Part shown: in pieces, positions 7,203 to 14,698 of the stretch
Position numbering within the stretch: position 1 is the first letter of the stretch
Layout: the number at the start of each line of letters is the position of its first letter
Source of the DNA: Deltaproteobacteria bacterium
GTDB lineage: Bacteria; Myxococcota_A; Polyangia; JAAYKL01
DNA length: 35,867 nt
Assembly (NCBI GenBank): GCA_016936575.1
Contig: JAFGXQ010000001.1
Location: 1-35,867, forward strand
Reading direction: 5' to 3'
Notes under the pieces: generated by a model
Told to the model about the DNA's origin: nothing
Database searches by the model: none
Seen by the model: the letters and a program-made list of their open reading frames with translations, nothing else
Position numbers and translations under genes: made by a program

Positions 7203-8264
7203 TTATCCTTCGCGGAGGACCTGCAGCATTTGTCGGTCGAGTCGTTTGGGGTTGTTGTAGCGTTCCAGATGCGCATGGGTCGATTCATCTTTTGAAATGA
7301 TACCGAAATCCAGATTTTTATAGTTCCAGTAGGAAAAACCGATGTCGTTTTCTTTCAGTACCGCCAGAAAATCGCTCATCCAGCGTAACTGCGGTTCTCT
7401 GGGGACGCCGGCATATACGCCGAATTCGTTACAGATCATGGGTACATCATACTTGTCGCGAAAGGCGAATACGGGCGCCAGTTCTTTTTCGAAGCGCGCC
7501 TTGTTCCAATTTCCCGCCGACATGCGCAGGTCGTATTGTCGCACCACGCCGTTGCCATAGTCGTCGGGGTAATCGTATTCGCGTCGAAATTCCGGTTCCG
7601 GCAGCCAGGGCGCCTGCTGGTGGGTGAACAGCAGGGGTTCATAAAAATGAAAACAGTACACTACATTTCCGTCGTTCACCGGGGTGAAGTCCGGATAGGT
7701 GCTTGGCCAGTTCCACATGTTCGACCCCACCACTATCGGGATGTCCGGCGCGAACGAGCGAATCGCCACACACAATCTGTCTTTCACTTTGTTCCAGATT
7801 TGAGGTGTCGGCGCCACCGGTTCGTTCAGCACTTCAAACAATACATTTTTAAAACCGCCGTAGCGTTCCGCAAGGGTTTGCCAGACGCGAACGGTCAGCT
7901 GAATGTGTTTATCTCCCTGAAACAGCAGCTGCACCTGTTTGGATTCGTCGTGAAACGTATGTCCGGGGCATTTGTGCAAATCCAGCATCACCAATAGATG
8001 ATTGGCCAATGCGGCTGCCAGGGCCTCATCAAGGTACCGAAACCGCGATTTGATGGGATTGGCCTCTTCGTCAAAAAAATAGTTGTAGTCCACCGGCAAT
8101 CGAACGTGATTGAACCCCCATTTGGCCACCTGAGTGAAATCGTCGGCGCCGAGAAATTGTTCCATATGCGCATCGATTCCCGGGAAGCCCGTCGGGTCTT
8201 TTTCTTCGATGGCGTCAATCTGGCTGAGCCAGCCGCCGAAATTCAAACCGCGGTATCGATTCAT
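7203..8264 (-). CDS. Glycoside hydrolase family 5 (cellulase/exoglucanase-like) enzyme
   Basis: 353-residue (beta/alpha)8-barrel glycosidase. The GH5 signature is clear: an N-terminal RGLNFGGWL, then GFNHVRLPVDY, LDLHKCPGH, the acid/base Glu148 in VLNEPV, YCFHFYEPLLFTHQ, and the nucleophile Glu280 in MICNEFGVY, with a late SYWNYK aromatic motif. GH5 enzymes retain configuration and cleave beta-glucans, mannans or related glycans; the subfamily and substrate cannot be fixed by eye. There is no signal peptide, so the protein appears cytoplasmic, which would suit hydrolysis of imported or intracellular glucosides rather than polymer degradation. The start is supported by AGGAGG (8274-8269) four bases before ATG. 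Stops of this gene and the Rpn gene converge 34 bp apart. The next gene to the right is divergent. Confidence 0.92.
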   Translation of the reverse strand: MNRYRGLNFGGWLSQIDAIEEKDPTGFPGIDAHMEQFLGADDFTQVAKWGFNHVRLPVDYNYFFDEEANPIKSRFRYLDEALAAALANHLLVMLDLHKCPGHTFHDESKQVQLLFQGDKHIQLTVRVWQTLAERYGGFKNVLFEVLNEPVAPTPQIWNKVKDRLCVAIRSFAPDIPIVVGSNMWNWPSTYPDFTPVNDGNVVYCFHFYEPLLFTHQQAPWLPEPEFRREYDYPDDYGNGVVRQYDLRMSAGNWNKARFEKELAPVFAFRDKYDVPMICNEFGVYAGVPREPQLRWMSDFLAVLKENDIGFSYWNYKNLDFGIISKDESTHAHLERYNNPKRLDRQMLQVLREG

Positions 8265-8429
8265 GGTGCCTCCTGTTCGCCGTGTTATGAGAAACGACGT
8301 TGATAGAACATGTGTATTTTTTAGTAGCGACTGAGCATGCTACGGCTCATCAATAAAAACAATTCACAAAAATCAAATTCCATATTTTCAATGCCCAAAA
8401 GCGAGGGGGAATGGTACCATGGCAGGGAA

Positions 8430-10061
8430 ATGGAACGTCTGCAAAAGGATCGAAAAACACTTCAATTGCTGGTGAACGTTGCGGCGTTGGGGGTAGTGCT
8501 GATCCTATCGGCGGGCTGCTATCGTTCATCCGCGGTATTGGAGGGGGGAGATGGGCAACAGGATACAACCGCTGACTCCGCCACTTTGAGTGAAGCGGGC
8601 ACGGAAACTGAAGACACCGATCCGCCGTACGAGTCGATTTTTCCAATCGATTGGGAAACCCCGGTATACATCAAGGCGTCGAGTTCTCAGCAGTTTTTTC
8701 GGTTCGGACAAAGCATTTCCATCAGCGGAAATACTATGGTGGTCGGTTCCGACGGCGACAATGGGTTGCCCCCGGCCAGTAGTTGGAGTTCGGACGAGTA
8801 CGTGACCGATGTCGGTGCGGCGTATGTTTTTTCGAGAAATGAAAGCGGACAGTGGCAGGAAGATTTTTATTTGAAAGGCGGCAATTCTGATCCCGAGGAT
8901 TTTTTCGGCTGGTCGGTGGCCGTGGACGGAAGCATTGTGGTGGTGGGCGCTCCCGAAGAGGACAGCGCGGCAACCGGCGTCAACGGAGATGGACAGAACA
9001 ACGATGCTCCCAGCGCGGGCGCGGCGTACATTTTTGAACGGTGGAACGGCGAGTGGCAGCAGCGGGCCTACGTGAAGGCGTCGAACGCCCAGGCCGGCGA
9101 TCGATTTGGATGGAGTGTGAATATACACGATGAAAGAATTGCGATTTCCGCCATTGGGGAAGCGGGAAGCATCTCGGGCGTGAACAGCAGTCAGCACGAC
9201 AACAACGCGGTGGAGGCCGGCGCGGTGTATATATTTGAGAAACAGAACGAGCAATGGACACAGACTGCGTATCTGAAAGCGTCTAATGTCGACGCGTACG
9301 ATTATTTCGGATATGCGCTATCGCTGGAGGGCACACGCCTGGCGGTGGGGGCCCATGGCGAGCAGAGCAGTGCACAGGGAATTGACGGCGACCAGACTAA
9401 CAACAGCATGAACGGTGCGGGGGCGGTTTATATTTTCGAACTATTGAATGGGGGATGGCAGCAAACAGCGTATATCAAAGCATCGAACAGCGGCGCGGAA
9501 GACGGTTTCGGGTCAGCGTTGGATTTTTCAGAAGATACATTGGTGGTGGGCGCTCAGCAGGAAGACAGCAGTTCCGTCGGTGTGAACGAAAACGGTTACA
9601 ATGATTATGCAACGTTTTCCGGCGCGGTGTATGTGTTTCAGCGGGCCGACAGCGGATGGACGCAAGCCGCTTATCTCAAGGCGGCGAATACAGACCCGTA
9701 TGATCTGTTCGGCTGCGATGTGGCGGTTGACGGACATCTGCTCGCCGTGGGCGCGTACGGGGAGAGCAGCAGTGCCTTTGAAATTGACGGTGCCGCATTT
9801 GACAACGAATCGGAGAGTTCTGGAGCGGTGTATCTGTTTGAACGGCTGAACGACGGTTGGCGCCAGCAGGCGTATATCAAGGCGTTCAACAATGATCTGG
9901 AAGACTATTTCGGAATCAGCCTGGATTTGTCCGGTTCCATACTTGCTGTGGGGGCCACCGGAGAAGACACACCGGCGGACGGCATCACGGAAAACCCACC
10001 GGACCGTCAAGATGAACACTCTTCAGGCGCGGTGTATGTGTATTCTCTGAGTACCCAATAG
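8430..10061 (+). CDS. Lipoprotein with seven FG-GAP-type repeats (beta-propeller)
   Basis: 543 residues from the ATG at 8430, chosen because it gives a proper lipoprotein signal peptide (MERLQKDRK, hydrophobic core, then LILSAGC with Cys30). Earlier in-frame ATGs at 8337 and 8391 would leave a long polar leader and have no ribosome site; the site at 8430 (CAGGGA) is also weak. After an acidic, Thr/Ser/Asp-rich linker come seven repeats of about 67 residues, each with a YxKAsN..D.FG start, an xLAVGA strand and an SGAVYxFERxNgxW end. Several carry Asp/Asn-rich loops such as GVNGDGQNND that could bind calcium, as in integrin-alpha FG-GAP repeats. Seven repeats would close one seven-bladed propeller. 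A surface or periplasmic binding role is likely; the partner is unknown. Confidence 0.88.
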   Translation: MERLQKDRKTLQLLVNVAALGVVLILSAGCYRSSAVLEGGDGQQDTTADSATLSEAGTETEDTDPPYESIFPIDWETPVYIKASSSQQFFRFGQSISISGNTMVVGSDGDNGLPPASSWSSDEYVTDVGAAYVFSRNESGQWQEDFYLKGGNSDPEDFFGWSVAVDGSIVVVGAPEEDSAATGVNGDGQNNDAPSAGAAYIFERWNGEWQQRAYVKASNAQAGDRFGWSVNIHDERIAISAIGEAGSISGVNSSQHDNNAVEAGAVYIFEKQNEQWTQTAYLKASNVDAYDYFGYALSLEGTRLAVGAHGEQSSAQGIDGDQTNNSMNGAGAVYIFELLNGGWQQTAYIKASNSGAEDGFGSALDFSEDTLVVGAQQEDSSSVGVNENGYNDYATFSGAVYVFQRADSGWTQAAYLKAANTDPYDLFGCDVAVDGHLLAVGAYGESSSAFEIDGAAFDNESESSGAVYLFERLNDGWRQQAYIKAFNNDLEDYFGISLDLSGSILAVGATGEDTPADGITENPPDRQDEHSSGAVYVYSLSTQ

Positions 10062-10097
10062 CGGAACTCGCGACTCCCCGTTCGAATGCCTTCGTTC

Positions 10098-10125
10098 TTT
10101 ACAGAAAAAAATTGCGACCTATTAT
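10098..10125 (+). promoter_or_regulatory. Predicted sigma70-type promoter for the zinc-ribbon gene
   Basis: TTTACA at 10098-10103, a 16-bp spacer, and TATTAT at 10120-10125, each differing from consensus at one position. It would start transcription near 10132, about 24 bases before the ATG at 10156, and it lies in the gap between the lipoprotein and the zinc-ribbon gene. Confidence 0.55.
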
Positions 10126-10155
10126 GTAGTAAAAGTTGTTCTAACGGAGGAAACC

Positions 10156-10467
10156 ATGTGTGCATACAATCGCAGTGACAAAGAGCAGGAATATTTCGCC
10201 AAGCAAGAAGCAGAGAAGTTGAAAGCCGCCGCCGATAAACATGCCCGGGAAACCGCAGAAGCAGAAAAGAAACGGCTCCAGGAATTGCATTATATGAAAT
10301 GTCCCAAATGCGGTATGGACATGCAGGAAATCGAATTTCGCAGGGTGAAAATCGACAAATGCTTTTCGTGCGGCGGGGTGTATTTCGACGACGGCGAATT
10401 GGAGCAGATTATCGCGGAAGAAGGCGAAGACAGCTTCTTCGGACGAATTACAAGCATTTTCAAATAG
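10156..10467 (+). CDS. Small zf-TFIIB-type zinc-ribbon protein
   Basis: 103-residue soluble protein. The start is clear: GGAGG at 10146-10150 and ATG five bases on. Residues 8-45 are Lys/Glu/Ala-rich and probably a single long helix or coiled coil. Residues 48-88 carry a zinc ribbon with CPKCG (Cys49, Cys52) and CFSCGG (Cys69, Cys72), followed by VYFDDGELEQII, the pattern of the zf-TFIIB family of small bacterial proteins. Known members are of unknown function; despite the name they are not transcription factors in bacteria. It has its own predicted promoter and ends 17 bp from a convergent gene. Nothing in the context shows a partner. Confidence 0.85.
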   Translation: MCAYNRSDKEQEYFAKQEAEKLKAAADKHARETAEAEKKRLQELHYMKCPKCGMDMQEIEFRRVKIDKCFSCGGVYFDDGELEQIIAEEGEDSFFGRITSIFK

Positions 10468-10484
10468 AATGGAAAGCCGGCCGA

Positions 10485-11081
10485 CTATTCTTCTAATTCA
10501 TCAGAGAGGTAGTTGAGAATCACTTCATCGAGAGATTTATCGCTGATGAGGGTTTCGCCGAAGGTGCCGTTGGCGTCGGGAGAATCGAAAATGGAGATGC
10601 CGCGAGAGGGCGCGGGGGAATCGGACAAACTTTCTCGAGTGGTCATTTCCGCCGGCGCCATGGCGGCTACCGTGGATGCCACTTCTTGCACTTCAGCGTC
10701 GTTTTCGCCGCCCTGCACGGTAAAACCGCCTTTGGGACTGGGTTTCACCGGTCGGGTTTTTCCACCCGAGGTGTGGTCCAGTTCGTGCCCGAGAATCTGT
10801 TCGGCAATGACATCGTGCATTCCGTCGCGCAACTCCACGAACATGGACTTATGTTGGTCCTTCATCAACTGCCGGACGATGTCTTCCCAGTGCGGCTCGC
10901 TCAAATGTTCGTCGTAGGCGGTTTTCTTCGAAGACAGGATGGTCCCCTCGGTGAACAGATGCGTAATCACGTGCGGATGATCCACACCCGAGTCTTCGGT
11001 TTGGATATGAAACAGATGGCCAGCGTGTCTGACGTTTGTGTTATATCCAAGAAGTGGTGAATTTGTTTTGTCTTTTGCCAT
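10485..11081 (-). CDS. Conserved hypothetical protein (GYNTNVRHAGHLFHIQTEDSG family)
   Basis: 198-residue soluble protein. The N-terminal 100 residues hold conserved-looking blocks, LLGYNTNVRHAGHLFHIQTEDSG and HPHVITHLFTEGTILSSKKTAY, followed by VRQLMKDQHKSMFVELRDG. I recall similar N-termini in uncharacterised proteins of Myxococcota and Bdellovibrio, but know no function. The middle is Pro/Ser/Gly-rich and probably disordered, and the end is an acidic helix (SLDEVILNYLSDELEE). There is no signal peptide or membrane segment and no clear Shine-Dalgarno. It lies 52 bp downstream of the glycosidase-like gene on the same strand and is taken as the last gene of the kinase operon, although AT-rich sequence in the gap could hold its own promoter. 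Confidence 0.78.
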   Translation of the reverse strand: MAKDKTNSPLLGYNTNVRHAGHLFHIQTEDSGVDHPHVITHLFTEGTILSSKKTAYDEHLSEPHWEDIVRQLMKDQHKSMFVELRDGMHDVIAEQILGHELDHTSGGKTRPVKPSPKGGFTVQGGENDAEVQEVASTVAAMAPAEMTTRESLSDSPAPSRGISIFDSPDANGTFGETLISDKSLDEVILNYLSDELEE

Positions 11082-11133
11082 AGCGGTAAATAATATCCGA
11101 AGATGTTATCATAAAAAATTGTATAATCCTAGA

Positions 11134-13695
11134 TTATCTGGACTCCTGCAATGCAAAAAATTGATCGAGTTTCGTGCCGAAAGGCGCCCGCCGCGCCGCG
11201 CTGAATCGAAGCGCGGTGAGCGACGCATCCCGGGTGTTCTGTGTTTTTCCATGGAGTGTGGTCATATCCCCATTACTTCGAATCAGAATGTCGCCATCCG
11301 ATTTATCGAATGCAATTGCCTGTTGAACACCCATTTTTAATAATTCCTGAGAAACGGTCTGACCATGTCCGAGCGCCAGAAAAATCCAATTTTTATGTCG
11401 GGCTACAGCGATAACCTGGGTGGACCTGGCAATTTCTTCACCGTTTCGGATAAGCCAGTCACCCTGAATGAAATCCTTTGCCTGAACCATGCCGGACTGC
11501 CAGGGAGCGATTTGCAGTTGACCATCGCTGTCCACATACAGCGTGGCTTCGTCAGATTTTAGTGACGCGACGACTGTTCCATTGGTCATCTGACCCCGGC
11601 TGGAAGACCATTTGCCCAGCAGCGCCTCGACCACCATCCCCAAATCCTCGGGAAGCGCATTGGCGGCCGCAGTTTCGGTCTGCTGCACCGTTTGCGGGAT
11701 GGTTCCGGGAAGCAGCGTTGCGCGTGTGGCCTGGGTATCGATGGCTACCATCGAAACGCCGTGATCGTTCTTTTTGAAAACCGACGGAAGAAACGCGGGC
11801 TTCGGCTGGGTGATGTGTTCGGCGTTCCATTGGTCCCCGTCGGGGGATGCGTTGCGAAGCGTCATATAGAAGAAATCTTTCGGTGCGCCGTGTACATAGC
11901 GGTCGGGCCAGAACCGAATATCTTTGATCAGCTTTTTGTATGTGAACTTCGGCAGCACATCTTCTCCCCGATACTCCATCTGGAATGCCACAAGAGAAGT
12001 GTGAAACGGATTCATGTCCAGGTGAACGCCGTAGGAGCATCCGGCGGCGCGCATGCCTTCCCCCAACGTGTCCGCGGTGAGATCGTCACCCCATGCATAT
12101 ACAATAATGCCGTCCGGACGCAGGCATAGCCCGGAGCGAATGGTATTCATTTTGGTCAGGTCACTGCCCAGGGTGAATCCCCACAGATATCGTTTTCGTG
12201 GATTAATCACGCCGTCTTCCAATAGCGGGTCCATATTCTGTCGAAAAGACGTCATCGCGTCGGGAATCGGCTCACCTTTGGGCCAGGAACCCAGCGCCAC
12301 GCGGCCGCTGTTGTCGGTGGCGACGGTGGCGGCATCATCTTTGGGGGGAAGCAGCACGGTTCGGTCTGCCATCATTCCGTATTCACCGTGAATGGTTTTA
12401 AAGGCGCCATTGAACACCAGTGCGAGATTTTCGACGGTTTCTTTGTCGCGCGGCAGTTGTCCGGTGCCCACTTCGCCGGTGGTGGAGATGGGGTCTTCGT
12501 GTCCGCCCACCATGTGCAAGTTGAGCTGGCGGGTATCGAAGGCATACAGTTTCACATGCGCGTAGGGCCGGCGGCGGTCGGTGCGGATATAGGTTTTGTA
12601 TACGGACGGCGGTGCGTTGGGAAGCGCCTTCATGAAGTCGGGATCCGCGGGAATCCATTCGCCTTCTCCGGTTTTTTTATGTGCGAAAACCGGCGCCGCC
12701 AACTCTTTGGGCGGCCAGTCAATGGAATCGTAGTTTCCGACTTCGGTACCTTCCGGCAGCTGCAAATCCACATGCACCGCTTCGGCCGAAAACGCTTCCG
12801 GCGCATCGTCATCATTTTCATCACCGGATATGGAGTACTTCAGCTGGTTGATTTGATCCTTCAGCGCGAAAAAGCGACCTTCCGCCCATTCAATGGGGCC
12901 GGGTCCAATCCAGCTCAGCTCGCGAACAGAGTCGACCACCCAGAGCACCGGACGCTTGGGAAGACGGACTTCTTCGAGCACCTGAATCTGGGTGCTCTGG
13001 GTTCGGTTGTGCAGTAAATCCACGGCGGCAACATTCTGTTTCTTTTCGTCATCGCTCCATTCGAGAACCAGTGAAAATGTATCGTTTTTGGAGATGACCG
13101 AAAAGTCCACCTCCTTGGCAGGGGTGGCAAACCGAATGGACGTTTTTCCAATTCCCGAAAAACGGCCGAATTTCTGGAAATCGTTTAGCTTGGCGAACAT
13201 CCGCTGTAACGGGGTCCAGGATTCATCTATGGGAAGTCGGGTGCCGGTTAAATCAAACACCGTAACGGAGCGCACCTGCCCCAGAACACGGGTCGCCACA
13301 AACAGACGATTCCTGCGATGGCTGAACATGTAGTCGTCGCCCGCATCGGAGTTGGTCAGATTGATGGGGCGACTGATTTCAACAATTGTCTGTTTCGGCG
13401 CAATCTTCACATTTGCGATATACAGGTCGCGTTGTTTCTTGCCGGGTTTGGCGGCCAGAAAAGCGAGTTCCTTGAAGTTGGTGGCGGTGTTCAGATTGGC
13501 TTCGCCCACGGCGGAAATCCACTGCACGGACAACGGTGACACCTGGAGCCCTGTGGCTTCGGATATTTGTTCATGCAGCGGCGCGGGTTTTGAAAAAGTG
13601 CCTGCGAAAAGTGCGTATCCTGCAGCGACAGCAACGCATGCGAAGATTGCGAGATACCGGTTTTTTACATATTCTTTCAGTCGAGTAATCCACAT
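11134..13695 (-). CDS. Membrane-anchored phosphodiester-glycosidase (NAGPA)-like protein, probably degenerate
   Basis: 853 residues. A single N-terminal hydrophobic segment (about 14-31) should leave the rest in the periplasm. The first 350 residues are beta-rich and unrecognised, except for a basic-acidic patch. From about 375, the pattern VYKTYIRTDRRRPYAHVKLYAFD, LALVFNGAFKTIHGEYGMM, RTVLLPP and VALGSW matches the front half of NAGPA-type phosphodiester glycosidases, followed by IRSGLCLRPDGIIVYAWGD, LTADTLGEGMRAAGC and HLDMNPFHT. The family's usual DGGGS is here DMNPF. A second, weaker copy of the same core appears at the C-terminus (QVIAVARHKNWIFLALGHG, SQELLKMGVQQAIAFDKSDG). It may bind rather than cleave a glycan. 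It follows the TPR gene by 21 bp and has no strong ribosome site. Confidence 0.75.
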   Translation of the reverse strand: MWITRLKEYVKNRYLAIFACVAVAAGYALFAGTFSKPAPLHEQISEATGLQVSPLSVQWISAVGEANLNTATNFKELAFLAAKPGKKQRDLYIANVKIAPKQTIVEISRPINLTNSDAGDDYMFSHRRNRLFVATRVLGQVRSVTVFDLTGTRLPIDESWTPLQRMFAKLNDFQKFGRFSGIGKTSIRFATPAKEVDFSVISKNDTFSLVLEWSDDEKKQNVAAVDLLHNRTQSTQIQVLEEVRLPKRPVLWVVDSVRELSWIGPGPIEWAEGRFFALKDQINQLKYSISGDENDDDAPEAFSAEAVHVDLQLPEGTEVGNYDSIDWPPKELAAPVFAHKKTGEGEWIPADPDFMKALPNAPPSVYKTYIRTDRRRPYAHVKLYAFDTRQLNLHMVGGHEDPISTTGEVGTGQLPRDKETVENLALVFNGAFKTIHGEYGMMADRTVLLPPKDDAATVATDNSGRVALGSWPKGEPIPDAMTSFRQNMDPLLEDGVINPRKRYLWGFTLGSDLTKMNTIRSGLCLRPDGIIVYAWGDDLTADTLGEGMRAAGCSYGVHLDMNPFHTSLVAFQMEYRGEDVLPKFTYKKLIKDIRFWPDRYVHGAPKDFFYMTLRNASPDGDQWNAEHITQPKPAFLPSVFKKNDHGVSMVAIDTQATRATLLPGTIPQTVQQTETAAANALPEDLGMVVEALLGKWSSSRGQMTNGTVVASLKSDEATLYVDSDGQLQIAPWQSGMVQAKDFIQGDWLIRNGEEIARSTQVIAVARHKNWIFLALGHGQTVSQELLKMGVQQAIAFDKSDGDILIRSNGDMTTLHGKTQNTRDASLTALRFSAARRAPFGTKLDQFFALQESR

Positions 13696-13716
13696 ATGGC
13701 GTTGAAATATTGATTG

Positions 13717-14646
13717 TTAGAAAAATCCGACAGCGCCGAGTCCGGCTGAATGTCGGTCAAAATACGGCGTGATCATCGCCGTTGTGTTTTTCTTGTTTTT
13801 TTTCTGCAGCTCTCTGGGAACGTCTTTTTCGTCCACCTTGCGCCACTTTTCGGTTTGGGGTTCGAAATGATATATAGAATCGACGATGCCGATGAACACC
13901 ATGAGACTCAAGGCACCGATGCTGATTCGATTGGCCACGCGATATCCGGTTTCAAGTGATTCGTAATCTTTTCTGGTATCGGCGGAATAAAACGGCGAGG
14001 CTTTATCGCGCAGTCCTTCGTGCAGTACATACGTCACCGCGCTGGCGGTGATGAAAAACAGTTCCCCGGAGAGAAAGACAATCCCTTTGCGCTTATGTCC
14101 GTTTTGGAACTGGCCTGCGCCGAAGGGCATCAGTGATACCAGGCGGGAATGTTGCGTCACTGTTTTTTCATAAAAAACGGTGGTTCGAAGCCGTTCAATT
14201 TCTTCCAGTCGTTTTTTTTCATCGGCTTTTCGCTGTTCGGCTTCGGCTTTTTCCTTGGCTTCGGCGAATATTTCAAGCCGTAGCGCGTGCTTACGCTGTA
14301 CCGAAGTGAAGAAGTCAACTACATCTATAGGGAATACCAGCGGGTCGAGGGTGAATTCGGGTTCCAGATTGAGCAGTTTCAGGAATTGATCTTCGGCGTT
14401 TTTTTCGTCGCCCAAAAAAATGTAGCAGACCCCCAGGTATTTGTGGGTTTCGACAATCATCGCATCATTGACGTTGCTATCGTCGAGCAGGGTTCGAAAC
14501 CTTGATGCTGCTTCCTCATAGGCTCCCGCTTCAAATGCGTTTTTGGCATTGGTGAAACTCACCACCGGATCTTCTGCCTTCACATCGGCGGGATGGAATA
14601 GTATCAGCGACGTCAAGCTGAATACAACTATCAGTAGAGTTCTCAC
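13717..14646 (-). CDS. Exported TPR protein with two C-terminal membrane segments
   Basis: About 309 residues if started at GTG 14646, which gives a good signal peptide (MRTLLIVVFSLTSLILFHP, then ADVKA-EDP) and has AAAGG some 14 bases upstream. An ATG at 14721 in the same frame would overlap the kinase gene by 23 bp and bury the signal sequence behind a polar leader, so it is less likely. Next come TPR-like helices (NAKNAFEAGAYEEAASRFRTLLDD; THKYLGVCYIFLGDEKNAEDQFLKLLNLEPEF), a Lys/Glu coiled coil, then SLMPFGAGQFQNGHKRKGIVFL and two hydrophobic segments, a layout like DUF5683-type proteins. Function unknown. Operon position between a kinase and a membrane-anchored periplasmic protein suggests an envelope role. 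Confidence 0.75.
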   Translation of the reverse strand: MRTLLIVVFSLTSLILFHPADVKAEDPVVSFTNAKNAFEAGAYEEAASRFRTLLDDSNVNDAMIVETHKYLGVCYIFLGDEKNAEDQFLKLLNLEPEFTLDPLVFPIDVVDFFTSVQRKHALRLEIFAEAKEKAEAEQRKADEKKRLEEIERLRTTVFYEKTVTQHSRLVSLMPFGAGQFQNGHKRKGIVFLSGELFFITASAVTYVLHEGLRDKASPFYSADTRKDYESLETGYRVANRISIGALSLMVFIGIVDSIYHFEPQTEKWRKVDEKDVPRELQKKNKKNTTAMITPYFDRHSAGLGAVGFF

Positions 14647-14698
14647 AATGACACTGGCACCTTTGTTCGCAACATATTGCTCGGAAAGTAATGCAAAG

